A stretch of 64,000 nucleotides of DNA from Corynebacterium afermentans subsp. lipophilum (GCF_030408375.1 NZ_CP046530.1:124001-188000), one strand, 5' to 3'; shown: positions 1 to 8,776, counted from the first letter of the stretch. Made by a program: numbers and translations. The notes: a model not told the origin generated them from the sequence alone.

Positions 1-2
1 TC

Positions 3-3000
3 AGCACAGTGGCGCTGGGCATCGGCGGGGTTGCGGTGCCGCCGGTAGCGGGGGCGTACATCCAGGACGATTCGCTTTCGCAACCGCATGGCGACGACCT
101 TGGTGCGAAGCCGGCTACTTCGATCTCAGTTAGCCCTGAGAAGGTGAATGTTCAGCCAGGCGACACCTTCGACATGGAAGTGCGTGTGGACTCTGAGGTG
201 CCCCATCCAGAGAGTGCTGCCGGGGCATATGGTAAATCGGATGCGACTGCGTTGATCGTAGAACTGCAACTAGACAAAAGGTTCACGGTGGACCCTTCCG
301 AAGCGGTGTTTAAGTGGAACGATGGGCAAACCCGCGAGTTGGCAAATTTGAGTAAAGAAGACTCCGCGACGACTCAATCGTTTTTGTTTGAGTTCGATCA
401 AAAAGCGTCCTTGGGAGCGAATCCTGGCTTCACGCTAACCCTGCCGGTAACTGTCTCGGAAACTGCCGAACAGGGAGACGAGATAGATGTCACTGTGGCA
501 TCTCAAGTTGTTATCCGCCCAACGCTGGATTGGACCTACGGGGATTTTGGCCTAGAAGAGACAAACGACAAATGCGTTCAAAAAGCTGTAGGAGATCTTT
601 GGTTTGACAATCCGGACCAATACGGCACTTGGCTCGCTGACCTGTGGTTAGGCTCTGACTCGCCCAACTTCTCGCTCGAAGGTGATCCTGTCTTCAAAGT
701 GACGGGGCCGAAGGGTGAGGACTTAACGCAAGAGGTGTTCGCTTCAGCGGACTATCCGCAGTCGACCCTTGATCCGTCCGAGTCTCCGGAAATCTTCACA
801 GGGGCGGATGGAACTACCTTCGAGAACTACCGTTGGCTTCGTCGTTACGAGTGGCGTCTTAATGAGAAGGCCTTTTCGGGAGACATCTGGATACCTGAAG
901 GGTCCACAGTGCATGTCGAACAAAACATTCGATCCTCGCAGTGTGCGTTTTCCCCCGACGAGAAGTTCGGCGTGAAGATTGAGAGTCGCAACGCTCCGCT
1001 TTTCACAAATGCGGTAGACACGCTGAACGCGACTGTAGCTGAGGAGCCGGAGACACCTGAGGATCCGCCTGCAGAACCACCTGCGACAGTAACCGAATCC
1101 GTGACTGCGACCACGACTGTCACCACTGAATCAGTGACGGCTACGGTAACTCCGACGACGGTGACCACGACGCCGACGTCGACGGCACCGACGGAGGTGA
1201 CCACGCCGACCTCGACGGCACCGACGGAGGTGACCACGCCGACGTCGACGGCACCGACGGAGGTGACCACGCCGACCTCGACGGCGCCAACGGAGGTGAC
1301 CACGCCGACCTCGACGGCACCGACGGAGGTGACGACTCCGACCTCTACGGCTGGCACCGTTACCACCACAGTTGGGACCAAGACCGTCACGGCAACCACG
1401 ACGCCGACGACCGTCACTACCACCCCTACTTCGACCGCACCGACGGTAACGGTCACTCCGACTGCTACGGCAGATTGTGACTGCGAACCCACGACCACTA
1501 CCAAGACTGAAAAAGTCCCGGAACCGGTGCCAACCACAATTCACACCACCACGACTGCGGAAGCGCCGAAGCGCAGCTCCATCGGGGACAAGGTCTGGGA
1601 GGACACCAACGGTGACGGTAAGGAGGACCCGAATGAGAAGACGGGTGTCCCCAACGTGCCGGTGATAATCACGGACAAGGATGGCAATGAGATCACTCGT
1701 ACGGTGACTGATGAGGATGGCAACTGGAAGGTTGACGTGGAGCCGGGCGAGTACACCGTCCGCTACGAGCCGGGCGAGCGCACTCCGAGCGACAAGGAGC
1801 AGGTTGAGCGCACTGTCATCATCGAGCCGGGCAAGGACAACCTCGACGTTGACCTCGGTGTTCTGCCGTCTGGTTCTGTTGGTGATCGTGTTTGGGTTGA
1901 CGAGGACGGCGACGGTGAGCAGGGCGAGGACGAGAAGGGCCTTGAAAACGTTGTTGTGTTGGTGTCCCGTGAGGGTGAGCCAACGCGTTCTGCAGTCACC
2001 GATGCAAACGGTGATTGGAAGATTGAGGGTCTGAACCCGAATGTGGAGTACGACATCCGCTTTGTGAAGCCGGATGGCTGGGAGGTCACCGGTAAGGTTC
2101 CGGGTTCGGATGAGTCCGGTCTGGCTTCGAAGGTGACGGTGAAGCCGGGTGAGTACAACGACACTTACGACCTTGGTCTGAGGAAGCTCGATCCGGATTG
2201 CGATTGTGAGCCGGTGGAGCCGGGCACGATCGGTGATCGTGTGTGGGTTGATGAGAACGGTGACGGCAAGGAGGACCCGGATGAGAAGACGGGTGTTCCG
2301 AACGTGACTGTGATTGTGAAGGATCCGGAGGGCAACGAGGTCACTCGTACGGTGACCGATGACGACGGCAACTGGAAGGTTGACGTCGAGCCGGGCGACT
2401 ACGTTGTTGAGTACGTTCCGGGTGGTCACACCCCGTCGCAGCCGGATCAGGTTAAGACCACTGTGGCGATCAAGCCGGGTGAGAAGCGCGACGACGTTGA
2501 CCTCGGTGTTCTGCCGTCTGGTTCTGTTGGTGATCGTGTTTGGGTTGACGAGGACGGCGACGGTGAGCAGGGCGAGGACGAGAAGGGCCTCGAGAACGTC
2601 GTGGTGCTGGTGTCTCGCGAGGGTGAGCCGACACGTTCTGCAGTGACCGACGAGAACGGTGACTGGAAGATTGAGGGTCTGAACCCGAACGCTGAGTACG
2701 ACATCCGCTTTATCAAGCCTGAGGGCTGGGAGGTCACCGGTAAGGTTCCGGGTTCGGGTGAGTCCGGTCTGGATTCCACGGTGACGGTGGATCCGGGTGA
2801 GTACAACGACACCTACGACCTTGGTCTGAAGAAGATCGATACGTGTCGCGAGTGTGAGCCGGTCAAACCGGGCACCATCGGCAACCGCGTGTGGATCGAC
2901 CTCAACGGCAACGGCAAGCAAGACCCCAACGAGACTGAGGGTGTGCCTGACGTGACCGTGATCGTCCGCGATGCTGATGGCAATGAAGTCACCCGCACTG

Positions 3001-3689
3001 TCACCGACGAGGACGGTAACTGGAAGGTCAACGTTGAGCCGGGCGACTACGAGATTGAGTACCGCCCGCGCGACTGGAAGCCGACTGACCCGAAGCGCGT
3101 GACTCAGAAGGTCACTGTGGAAGAGGGCAAGGAGTACCTGGACCTCGACCTTGGCGTGCAGAAGCCGAAGCCGGGTGAGCCGACCCCGCCGACCGATGAG
3201 CCGCAGCCGGAGAAGGGCTCGTCTACTGAGACCCTGGATCGCTGTGTGGCTAACGCGGTGCGCTCTCCGCTGCTGTACCTGGTGCCGGTGGCGCTGCTGG
3301 GCGCGTTCGGCGGCGAGATTGCCCGTCCGTACATGGGCGCGATCAACGAGCAGGTCAACCAGATCAACGCGCAGTTCCAGGAGGCCATGCGCCGCAACAG
3401 CCCGGACTGGGGCCATGGCGGCCGTGGCGGTCGCGACAACGACCAGTTCGCTGAACTGCGAGGCCAGATCGATGCAGCGAACCGTCGTATCGCGGAGCTC
3501 GGCCAGGACCCGAACGTCCAGCGCTTCGGCACCGTCGCCGCTGGCATCATCGGACTGATCGCCGCGGGCGGCGTGCTCTACGACTGGTGCTCCAACGAGA
3601 AGGGTGAGGCTTTCACCTCCATCGGTGGCTCCTCCGCCAAGGAGTCCGGTGCGGAAGGCCGCCAGTCCTCCAGCAAGGACGCGGCATAA
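3..3689 (+). CDS. SdrB-repeat surface protein, 5' end outside window
   Basis: Large secreted surface protein, presumably an adhesin, cut by the left window edge. The frame is open to base 3 and the first visible residues are the hydrophobic end of a signal peptide (VALGIGGVAVPPVAGA), so the start lies upstream. Order of parts: a globular N-terminal region with the look of a beta-sandwich adhesin (to about base 1030); a Thr/Pro/Ser stalk with 11-residue repeats; five SdrB/Cna-B-like domains of the type GDRVWVDxNGDGxxD; and a C-terminal module of Cys, hydrophobic helix, amphipathic helix, hydrophobic helix, Cys and Ser-rich tail. CxC motifs (DCDCEP, CRECEP) sit between domains. There is no LPXTG signal. 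The C-terminal module is shared with the genes at 4704 and 9116. The ligand is unknown. Confidence 0.85.
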   Translation, partial: STVALGIGGVAVPPVAGAYIQDDSLSQPHGDDLGAKPATSISVSPEKVNVQPGDTFDMEVRVDSEVPHPESAAGAYGKSDATALIVELQLDKRFTVDPSEAVFKWNDGQTRELANLSKEDSATTQSFLFEFDQKASLGANPGFTLTLPVTVSETAEQGDEIDVTVASQVVIRPTLDWTYGDFGLEETNDKCVQKAVGDLWFDNPDQYGTWLADLWLGSDSPNFSLEGDPVFKVTGPKGEDLTQEVFASADYPQSTLDPSESPEIFTGADGTTFENYRWLRRYEWRLNEKAFSGDIWIPEGSTVHVEQNIRSSQCAFSPDEKFGVKIESRNAPLFTNAVDTLNATVAEEPETPEDPPAEPPATVTESVTATTTVTTESVTATVTPTTVTTTPTSTAPTEVTTPTSTAPTEVTTPTSTAPTEVTTPTSTAPTEVTTPTSTAPTEVTTPTSTAGTVTTTVGTKTVTATTTPTTVTTTPTSTAPTVTVTPTATADCDCEPTTTTKTEKVPEPVPTTIHTTTTAEAPKRSSIGDKVWEDTNGDGKEDPNEKTGVPNVPVIITDKDGNEITRTVTDEDGNWKVDVEPGEYTVRYEPGERTPSDKEQVERTVIIEPGKDNLDVDLGVLPSGSVGDRVWVDEDGDGEQGEDEKGLENVVVLVSREGEPTRSAVTDANGDWKIEGLNPNVEYDIRFVKPDGWEVTGKVPGSDESGLASKVTVKPGEYNDTYDLGLRKLDPDCDCEPVEPGTIGDRVWVDENGDGKEDPDEKTGVPNVTVIVKDPEGNEVTRTVTDDDGNWKVDVEPGDYVVEYVPGGHTPSQPDQVKTTVAIKPGEKRDDVDLGVLPSGSVGDRVWVDEDGDGEQGEDEKGLENVVVLVSREGEPTRSAVTDENGDWKIEGLNPNAEYDIRFIKPEGWEVTGKVPGSGESGLDSTVTVDPGEYNDTYDLGLKKIDTCRECEPVKPGTIGNRVWIDLNGNGKQDPNETEGVPDVTVIVRDADGNEVTRTVTDEDGNWKVNVEPGDYEIEYRPRDWKPTDPKRVTQKVTVEEGKEYLDLDLGVQKPKPGEPTPPTDEPQPEKGSSTETLDRCVANAVRSPLLYLVPVALLGAFGGEIARPYMGAINEQVNQINAQFQEAMRRNSPDWGHGGRGGRDNDQFAELRGQIDAANRRIAELGQDPNVQRFGTVAAGIIGLIAAGGVLYDWCSNEKGEAFTSIGGSSAKESGAEGRQSSSKDAA
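1170..1334 (+). repeat. 33-bp tandem repeat, five copies
   Basis: Five tandem 33-bp units encode TPTSTAPTEVT, followed by a degenerate sixth unit (TPTSTAGTV). Third-position differences such as acgtcg/acctcg alternate between copies. The product is a Thr/Pro-rich stalk that would lift the N-terminal domain off the cell surface. Copy number is likely to vary between strains. Confidence 0.9.
1576..3165 (+). repeat. Five SdrB-like domains with a two-domain duplication
   Basis: Five consecutive beta-domains begin with S/T-I/V-G-D/N-K/R-V-W. Domains 2 and 4 are nearly identical at the DNA level, with a period of about 648 bp, and domains 1 and 3 resemble each other. The array therefore looks like a duplicated two-domain unit plus a fifth single domain. 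D-x-D/N-G-D-G loops suggest calcium binding as in staphylococcal SdrD B repeats. Confidence 0.85.
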
Positions 3690-3705
3690 CCGCTAAGTAA
3701 CAGCG

Positions 3706-3740
3706 AAAACCGGCCAGGCTACCCGCCTGGCCGGTTTTTC
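3706..3740 (+). terminator. Rho-independent terminator
   Basis: A perfect 14-bp stem (3706-3719 with 3725-3738) has a 5-nt loop and ends in a T run. It sits 17 nt after the stop of the SdrB-repeat gene. The mirror A run on the other side lets it also serve the convergent gene at 3756. Confidence 0.9.
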
Positions 3741-3755
3741 TGTTGCTGACGTCGG

Positions 3756-4253
3756 TTAGACGATCTCGTCCGGGAAAAGCTCTGGCATGGTGTGGAATTG
3801 GCGGGTGCCCGGGAAGTCCGAAGGGACGTCGATAAGCAAATCCTTTGCTCGCTTCGTATCCGGGCGATTCTGGCCGGCGACGACCTGCACCTTCTCAATC
3901 GGGAACTCGCCGCGCAGCTGCACCACCGCGGAACCGTCGTTGCGGTACGCGAAGTTCTCGCCGAGCAGGCCGGCGACCTCCGAGACGGACTCGACGGAGC
4001 TGCCCAGATTGTCCGCGCGCCACGAACCCTCGAGATCGCCGAGGGGGACGCCGAGGAGGACGATGCCGTCCGCCGACTTAGCTAGCGCGGAGGTCTTCGG
4101 GGTGAAGTAGAACGGCACGGACGCGCTTTCGCCCACCAACGGGCCAGCAGTGAGCGAATCCAGGTTGGCCGGGAACCAAACTAAGTAATCAGACGGGTCA
4201 TTTGAAGTATCGCGGGCGGCGAGGCCGGAGGTGAGCCAGGTGTGGATTTTCAT
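3756..4253 (-). CDS. Hypothetical protein, 165 aa
   Basis: I do not recognise this protein. It has 165 residues, no signal peptide and no membrane segment; the start reads MKIHTWLTSG. The composition is ordinary for a cytosolic protein, with predicted alternating strands and no obvious catalytic motif. The gene is supported by a clean -10 box (TATACT) exactly 7 nt before the ATG, which predicts a leaderless transcript, and by the shared terminator at 3706-3740. It is convergent with the large surface-protein gene and divergent from tRNA-Ser. Confidence 0.75.
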   Translation of the reverse strand: MKIHTWLTSGLAARDTSNDPSDYLVWFPANLDSLTAGPLVGESASVPFYFTPKTSALAKSADGIVLLGVPLGDLEGSWRADNLGSSVESVSEVAGLLGENFAYRNDGSAVVQLRGEFPIEKVQVVAGQNRPDTKRAKDLLIDVPSDFPGTRQFHTMPELFPDEIV

Positions 4254-4260
4254 GCGACCG

Positions 4261-4266
4261 AGTATA
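4261..4266 (-). promoter_or_regulatory. -10 box TATACT, leaderless promoter
   Basis: TATACT on the minus strand is followed by exactly 7 nt and then the ATG at 4253. Transcription would start at or next to the start codon; no ribosome-binding site is present. Confidence 0.65.
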
Positions 4267-4338
4267 CGGATTTCGCGCAGGGCGATCCGGGGTGTATTTG
4301 GACGCGCGGGGCCGACAGAGTAATGTGGAGCAAGGTCT

Positions 4339-4429
4339 GGAGATGTGCCAGAGTGGCCGAATGGGGCTCCCTGCTAAGGAGTTGCCCCCTTGACGGGGGC
4401 CGCAGGTTCAAATCCTGTCATCTCCGCCA
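4339..4429 (+). tRNA. tRNA-Ser(GCT)
   Basis: A complete class II tRNA: acceptor GGAGATG pairs with CATCTCC, the loop reads CTGCTAA (anticodon GCT), a long variable arm (cccct-tga-cgggg type) follows, then the T-arm GGTTCAAATCC. The 3' CCA is encoded at 4427-4429. Only two bases separate it from the next tRNA, so the pair is probably co-transcribed. Confidence 0.97.
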
Positions 4430-4431
4430 CC

Positions 4432-4504
4432 GCGCCCGTAGCTCAACGGATAGAGCATCTGACTACGGATCAGAAGGTTGGGGGTTCGAATCCCTCCGGG
4501 CGCA
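4432..4504 (+). tRNA. tRNA-Arg(ACG), copy 1
   Basis: Acceptor GCGCCCG pairs with CGGGCGC. The anticodon loop CTACGGA gives ACG, read as ICG after deamination by TadA, whose gene is at 18505. No CCA is encoded. The 73-nt body is identical to a second copy at 8777. Confidence 0.97.
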
Positions 4505-4574
4505 CTCGTGTTTTTCGTGCGGAAATCCCTGCTTCGGCGGGGGTTTCGGCGTATGTGGGGTTTGGGGGCGAGTC

Positions 4575-4651
4575 CTGACAGATTACGGCGGGCGTTTGCG
4601 TCGACCTGGGGGTTCGAGGGCGCTCTGACAGATTCCGCCGCGATGTGTCGG
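4575..4651 (+). repeat. 77-bp intergenic element, copy A
   Basis: First of three related 77-bp elements. Each starts with CTGACA and carries a second CTGACAGATT exactly 50 bp later. Copy A is 70 bp downstream of tRNA-Arg on the same strand. The second half can fold, pairing CTGACA with TGTCGG. The other copies are at 44186-44262 (+) and 58973-59049 (-). Confidence 0.8.
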
Positions 4652-4665
4652 GCGATATAGCGAAA

Positions 4666-4689
4666 AGCCCCGCCGGCTAGGGCGGGGCT
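4666..4689 (-). terminator. Terminator of the NANP-repeat protein gene
   Basis: A perfect 9-bp GC-rich stem (AGCCCCGCC / GGCGGGGCT) with a 6-nt loop, followed on the minus strand by a short T run (TTTTCG). It lies 15 nt past the stop codon. Confidence 0.85.
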
Positions 4690-4703
4690 GGGGTGCGACC
4701 GTG

Positions 4704-7178
4704 CTAGCTCTGGCGGGTTTCCACCACCGGGGCCGCGACGGTCTCGGCCGGCTTGTTGTTGCCGTTGCTGCTGCCGCCGACGGTGACATCAACGCCGTTG
4801 ACGCTCGGGATGCAGGTGCGGACGGCTGCGGTGACCAGCAGGGCAGCGACGACGCCAACGGCCGCGCCACCAGCGGCGGTGAGCTGTGCGGGCTCGACGT
4901 TGAACTGACGGGCAGCGTCGTTGAATGCGCGCTCAGCTCGCTTGGCAGCCTCGTCGAGGCCCGGGACGTTAACCTGGCCGGCCAGCGCGAGCGGGATCAG
5001 TGCGACCAGCGGGAAACCCAGGCCCACCAGGGACGCGATGCAGCGCGGGTCGGATGAACCGCCGTCGATGCCGACGTTCGCGTCAACGAGGTGGTCGCCG
5101 TTCTGGCCCTGGCGCTTGCGGGAGGAGCCGACGCCCACCAAGCCGCCGTTGGCGTTGCCAGTGACGAGCACCTCCGGATTTGCGTTGCCGGTTGCGACCA
5201 CGCTGTTGTTCGACCCGTTGTTGTTGCCGATGTTCGACGGGTTCGCATTGTCAGTGATGACCACGGTCGGGTTGGCGTTGTTGGTCACCACTGCGGAGTT
5301 GTTCGAGCCAGCGTCGCGCAGGTTGTCGTTGGCGTTGTTGGTGACGACGGCGCTGTTGTTGGAGCCGGCGTCGCGAAGGTTGTCGTTGGCGTTGTCGGTG
5401 ATGACTACCGTCGGGTTGGCGTTGTTGGTGACCACGGCGCTGTTGTTTGAGCCGTTGTCGTTGGCGTTGCCCGTGACGACCACCGTCGGGTTGGCGTTGT
5501 TGGTCACCACAGCAGAGTTGTTCGAGCCGTTGTCGTTCGCGTTGCCCGTGACGACAACCGTCGGGTTCGCATTGTTGGTGACCACGGCGGAGTTGTTGGA
5601 ACCGTTGTCGTTCGCATTGCCGGTGACGACGGCGCTGTTGTTCGAGCCGTTGTCGTTCGCGTTGCCCGTGACGACAGGGTTCGCGTTGTTGGTGACGACG
5701 GCGGAGTTGTTGGACCCGTTGTCGTTCGCGTTACCGGTGACGACAGGGTTGGCGTTGTTGGTGACGACGGCGGAGTTGTTGGAACCGTTGTCGTTCGCGT
5801 TACCGGTGACGACAGGGTTCGCGTTGCCGGTAATGACCGGGTTCGCGTTGCCCGTGATGACCGGATTGGCGTTACCCGTGACAACAGGGTTCGCGTTGTC
5901 AGTCACCACAACGGAGTTGTTGGAACCGTTCTCGCGCAGGTTGTCGTTCACGTTGCCCGTGATGACTACGGACGGGTTGGCATTGCCAGTGATCACCGGG
6001 TTGGCATTGCCGGTGATGACCACCGTCGGGTTGGCGTTGTTGGACAGGTTGTCCTTGATCTCAACCGTCGGGTTGGCGTTGTTTGTGATCACCACGGACG
6101 GGTTGCCGTTGTTGGACAGGTTGTCCCGCGGGTTGACGTTGTCGGTGATGACCACGTTCGGGCTGCCGTTGTTGTTGCCGATGTTGGACGGGTTCGCGTT
6201 GTTGGTGATCACAACGTTGATCAAGCGTCCGGCACCGCCGCCGCTGATTCCACCCTCACCGCCGCTGGTTCCACCCTCACCGCCGCCGGTTCCGCCCTCG
6301 CTACCGCCGTTTCCGCTTCCGGTGAGGCCACCGATGATGTCGCCCAGGCCGCCGAGTAGAGCGCCACCGGTACCGGCACCGACCAGGCTGCCCAGGATCG
6401 GCCCGAGGATGCTAGCGACGGTGCCTGCAGTTTCTGCAGGTGTCTTTGACGGGTTCTTGGCCGCAATCTTTAGAGTGGCCTCGAACTTGTCAGTTCCGTC
6501 GTTCACCTCAATTGGAAGGTCGAAGTCGCCCTCCTTGAACGTGGTTGGTGGGGTGACGCGGACGGTGGTGCCGTCGTTGGAGACGGACCAGCCAGTCGGC
6601 AGAGCGGCGCCGCTCTTAGACACGCTGACGCCCTCCGGCAGGGTGATTCCCTCGACGGACTGCGCTGACGTGGACTTCTCAAAGTCCATCGGGTAGCGGG
6701 AGGTCAGCTGGTTTTCCCATTCGGCGCCCGGGCGCTCGTCGATGATGTTGACGCGCAGCGTCGTGTCAAAGGTCTCGCCGGCGGCGGTGGTCACGCGCAC
6801 CGGGATGTCCTTCTTACCTGCGTCAAAGGCGGCGGTGGACTTCGGACGGATTAGGGTCAGCGTGCCGTCGTTGTTGTTGAAGCCCCAGTTGAAGATGGTG
6901 TTCGTGCGCGGTGCGACGGTGTCGCCGGGCTGAAGCTGCAGCCCTTTGACTACAGCTTCATCGGCGTTCCAGAAGTTTGCGGTGTCAAAGCGCTGCTCGA
7001 AGGTGGCGGCAGAGGTGCCTTCGCTTGTCGACGGCTGCTCCGCCGGCGCCGGTTCAGCATCACTCGTCGGCGTGGTTGTCTCCTGGGCTTGGACAGGGGA
7101 GACAAGCGGTGCCACGAGGGCAAGGGACAGGGCGCCCGCCGCGATGACGGTACGGCGGGAACGTACGGACTTTGCCAT
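4704..7178 (-). CDS. Asn-rich NANP-repeat surface protein
   Basis: 824-residue secreted surface protein of unknown role. The signal peptide is residues 1-31 (KSVRSRRTVIAAGALSLALV...VQA). Residues 40-230 form a putative beta-rich head, followed by a Gly-rich linker to about 303. Residues 303-690 are an Asn-rich repeat built from V-x-T-x-N-A-N-P/D steps with about 17 NANP tetrapeptides. The C-terminal module has Cys713, a hydrophobic helix, an amphipathic linker, a second hydrophobic helix and Cys789. The start is fixed by AAAGGAG 5 nt before the ATG. There is no LPXTG signal. The repeat could form a beta-solenoid with Asn ladders; that is inference from the short period and the V/N alternation. 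The gene is divergent from mgtE. Confidence 0.85.
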   Translation of the reverse strand: MAKSVRSRRTVIAAGALSLALVAPLVSPVQAQETTTPTSDAEPAPAEQPSTSEGTSAATFEQRFDTANFWNADEAVVKGLQLQPGDTVAPRTNTIFNWGFNNNDGTLTLIRPKSTAAFDAGKKDIPVRVTTAAGETFDTTLRVNIIDERPGAEWENQLTSRYPMDFEKSTSAQSVEGITLPEGVSVSKSGAALPTGWSVSNDGTTVRVTPPTTFKEGDFDLPIEVNDGTDKFEATLKIAAKNPSKTPAETAGTVASILGPILGSLVGAGTGGALLGGLGDIIGGLTGSGNGGSEGGTGGGEGGTSGGEGGISGGGAGRLINVVITNNANPSNIGNNNGSPNVVITDNVNPRDNLSNNGNPSVVITNNANPTVEIKDNLSNNANPTVVITGNANPVITGNANPSVVITGNVNDNLRENGSNNSVVVTDNANPVVTGNANPVITGNANPVITGNANPVVTGNANDNGSNNSAVVTNNANPVVTGNANDNGSNNSAVVTNNANPVVTGNANDNGSNNSAVVTGNANDNGSNNSAVVTNNANPTVVVTGNANDNGSNNSAVVTNNANPTVVVTGNANDNGSNNSAVVTNNANPTVVITDNANDNLRDAGSNNSAVVTNNANDNLRDAGSNNSAVVTNNANPTVVITDNANPSNIGNNNGSNNSVVATGNANPEVLVTGNANGGLVGVGSSRKRQGQNGDHLVDANVGIDGGSSDPRCIASLVGLGFPLVALIPLALAGQVNVPGLDEAAKRAERAFNDAARQFNVEPAQLTAAGGAAVGVVAALLVTAAVRTCIPSVNGVDVTVGGSSNGNNKPAETVAAPVVETRQS
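5130..6225 (-). repeat. NANP / VVTxNAN degenerate repeat region
   Basis: Coding repeat of about 1.1 kb. Units such as SAVVTNNANP, VVTGNAND and NGSNN recur with small changes. Synonymous differences between neighbouring units suggest an older array than the identical 267-bp repeats at 9767. Confidence 0.85.
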
Positions 7179-7304
7179 GGTGGCTCCTTTAAAGGGGTCA
7201 GCGGATTATCAGCAGCATATGACGCGTATCGCAGATCACGCGTAGATTTTTGCATACATTTGGCAAGAATGAACGCGCCAGCGACAAAAAACTTTCCGGG
7301 TGGG

Positions 7305-7310
7305 TACCCT
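7305..7310 (+). promoter_or_regulatory. -10 box TACCCT before mgtE
   Basis: TACCCT ends 6 nt before the GTG at 7317. This supports a leaderless start there rather than at the upstream ATG (7269). Confidence 0.45.
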
Positions 7311-7316
7311 CACCGT

Positions 7317-8678
7317 GTGACTACGGCCAACGCGGCGGCGATCACGCACCTGGAAAAACAGCTCAACCGGCACCGGCTGGACTCCGGCGACCTGGACGGC
7401 CTCCACGAGGAGCTGGCAGAAATCCCGTTGCACGATGTGGTGCACGTGGTGGAGCGGCAGCCGTCGAAACGCGGCGCTGTGCTCATCCGCCTGCTGCCGC
7501 CAGAGCGTGCCGCGGCGGCTTTCGACGCGCTGGATCCCGCCCACCAGGCGGAGATCGTGGAGGCGCTCGGGCGTGAAGACGTCGCCGGGCTGTTCAGCGC
7601 GCTGGGCGCCGAGGACCGCGTGCGCATGCTGGACAACATGCCCGCGGAGATCGCGGAGCGGTTCCTGGGGGATCTGGACGAGGACGCGCGTGCGGACACC
7701 AACCTCATTCTCGGCTACGAGAAGGGCTCGGTCGGCCGTGCGATGAGCCCCAATGTGGCGGCGGTTGGTCCGGGTGAGGGGGTGCGGGACGTCGTCGACA
7801 AGCTCAGGGCTCAGGCGGATGACTTTGAGACCGTCTACACCATCGCAGTGGTGGATCCGGAGCGCACGCTGTGCGGCGTGGTGTGGCTTCGCGACCTGTT
7901 CAGGGCGGCGCCGGACGCCCGAGTCGGCGATGTGATGCGGGAGCGCCCGGCGGTGCAGGTCAGCGACGACGCCGAGGACGCCGCCCGCCGCCTGCTTTCA
8001 TCCGGCCAGCTCGCGTTTCCGGTGGTCGACGACGGCAACCGTCTCATGGGCATCTTCACCTTCGACGAGGCCCAAGACATCGTGGAGCACGCCGACAGCG
8101 AGGACACCGCGCGCCAGGGCGGCTCCGAGTCCCTGAAGCAGCCGTACCTGTCCACCCCGGTGCTCAAGCTGGTGCGCTCGCGCATTGTGTGGCTGCTGGT
8201 GCTGGCACTCTCCGCGATCCTGACGGTGCAGGTTCTCGGCGTGTTTGAGGGCACGCTCGCGCAGGTGACCGTGCTGTCGCTGTTCATCCCGCTGCTCACC
8301 GGAACCGGCGGCAACACTGGCAACCAAGCGGCCACGACGGTGACAAGGGCACTCGCGCTTCACGACATCACCAAAGGCGACATCCTGAAAGTCATGTGGC
8401 GCGAACTGCGCGTCGGCGCGACCCTCGGAGCAGTGCTCGGGGTGCTCGGATTGGCCATCGCGTGGGCCGTTTTCGGCCAAGACATCGGAATAGTGATAGG
8501 AAGCACACTCTTTTGCGTCTGCGCTATGTCCGCGACCGTCGGCGGCATGATGCCGATCGTGGCGAAGACCGTCGGCGCGGACCCCGCGGTGTTTTCCAAC
8601 CCGTTCATCTCCACCTTCTGCGACGCGACCGGTCTGGTGATCTACTTCGCCATTGCCAAGGCGGTACTCGGCTTGTAG
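7317..8678 (+). CDS. mgtE: Magnesium transporter MgtE
   Basis: Mg2+ channel of the MgtE family in the cytoplasmic membrane. From the GTG at 7317 it has 453 residues, the usual family length. It has a cytosolic MgtE-N superhelical domain (about 1-125), a CBS pair (130-255, including YTIAVVDPERTLCGVVWL and LAFPVVDDGNRLMGIF) that senses Mg2+, and a five-helix pore domain (285-453). The pore domain contains the conserved GNTGNQAATTVTRAL segment. An in-frame ATG at 7269 would add 16 residues; the GTG is preferred because a -10-like TACCCT lies just upstream. tRNA-Arg copy 2 follows on the same strand. Confidence 0.93.
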   Translation: MTTANAAAITHLEKQLNRHRLDSGDLDGLHEELAEIPLHDVVHVVERQPSKRGAVLIRLLPPERAAAAFDALDPAHQAEIVEALGREDVAGLFSALGAEDRVRMLDNMPAEIAERFLGDLDEDARADTNLILGYEKGSVGRAMSPNVAAVGPGEGVRDVVDKLRAQADDFETVYTIAVVDPERTLCGVVWLRDLFRAAPDARVGDVMRERPAVQVSDDAEDAARRLLSSGQLAFPVVDDGNRLMGIFTFDEAQDIVEHADSEDTARQGGSESLKQPYLSTPVLKLVRSRIVWLLVLALSAILTVQVLGVFEGTLAQVTVLSLFIPLLTGTGGNTGNQAATTVTRALALHDITKGDILKVMWRELRVGATLGAVLGVLGLAIAWAVFGQDIGIVIGSTLFCVCAMSATVGGMMPIVAKTVGADPAVFSNPFISTFCDATGLVIYFAIAKAVLGL

Positions 8679-8776
8679 GTGGGGTGTTGTTTGCCGGTTT
8701 GAGCTGCGGTTTTGGTGGTGAGTTCACCCGGGTGTAATGTTCTTCTTCGTTGTCCACACGGCAACGAACTGAATAC

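Noticed and set aside
9..11. GTG at 9 as the real start of the SdrB-repeat gene
   Set aside because: The visible residues are the middle of a signal peptide, so the start must lie upstream of the window.
5130..6225. Horizontal transfer of a Plasmodium gene
   Set aside because: Codon use, signal peptide and C-terminal module are bacterial; the NANP motif arises from an Asn-rich solenoid-like repeat.
4921..6696. 591-codon plus-strand frame over the NANP protein
   Set aside because: Repetitive Leu/Pro/Thr reading of the Asn-rich repeat in the opposite strand; no start signal.
7269..7316. mgtE start at ATG 7269 or further upstream at 7089
   Set aside because: The extension covers the divergent promoter region and a -10-like box; 453 residues from 7317 is the normal MgtE length.
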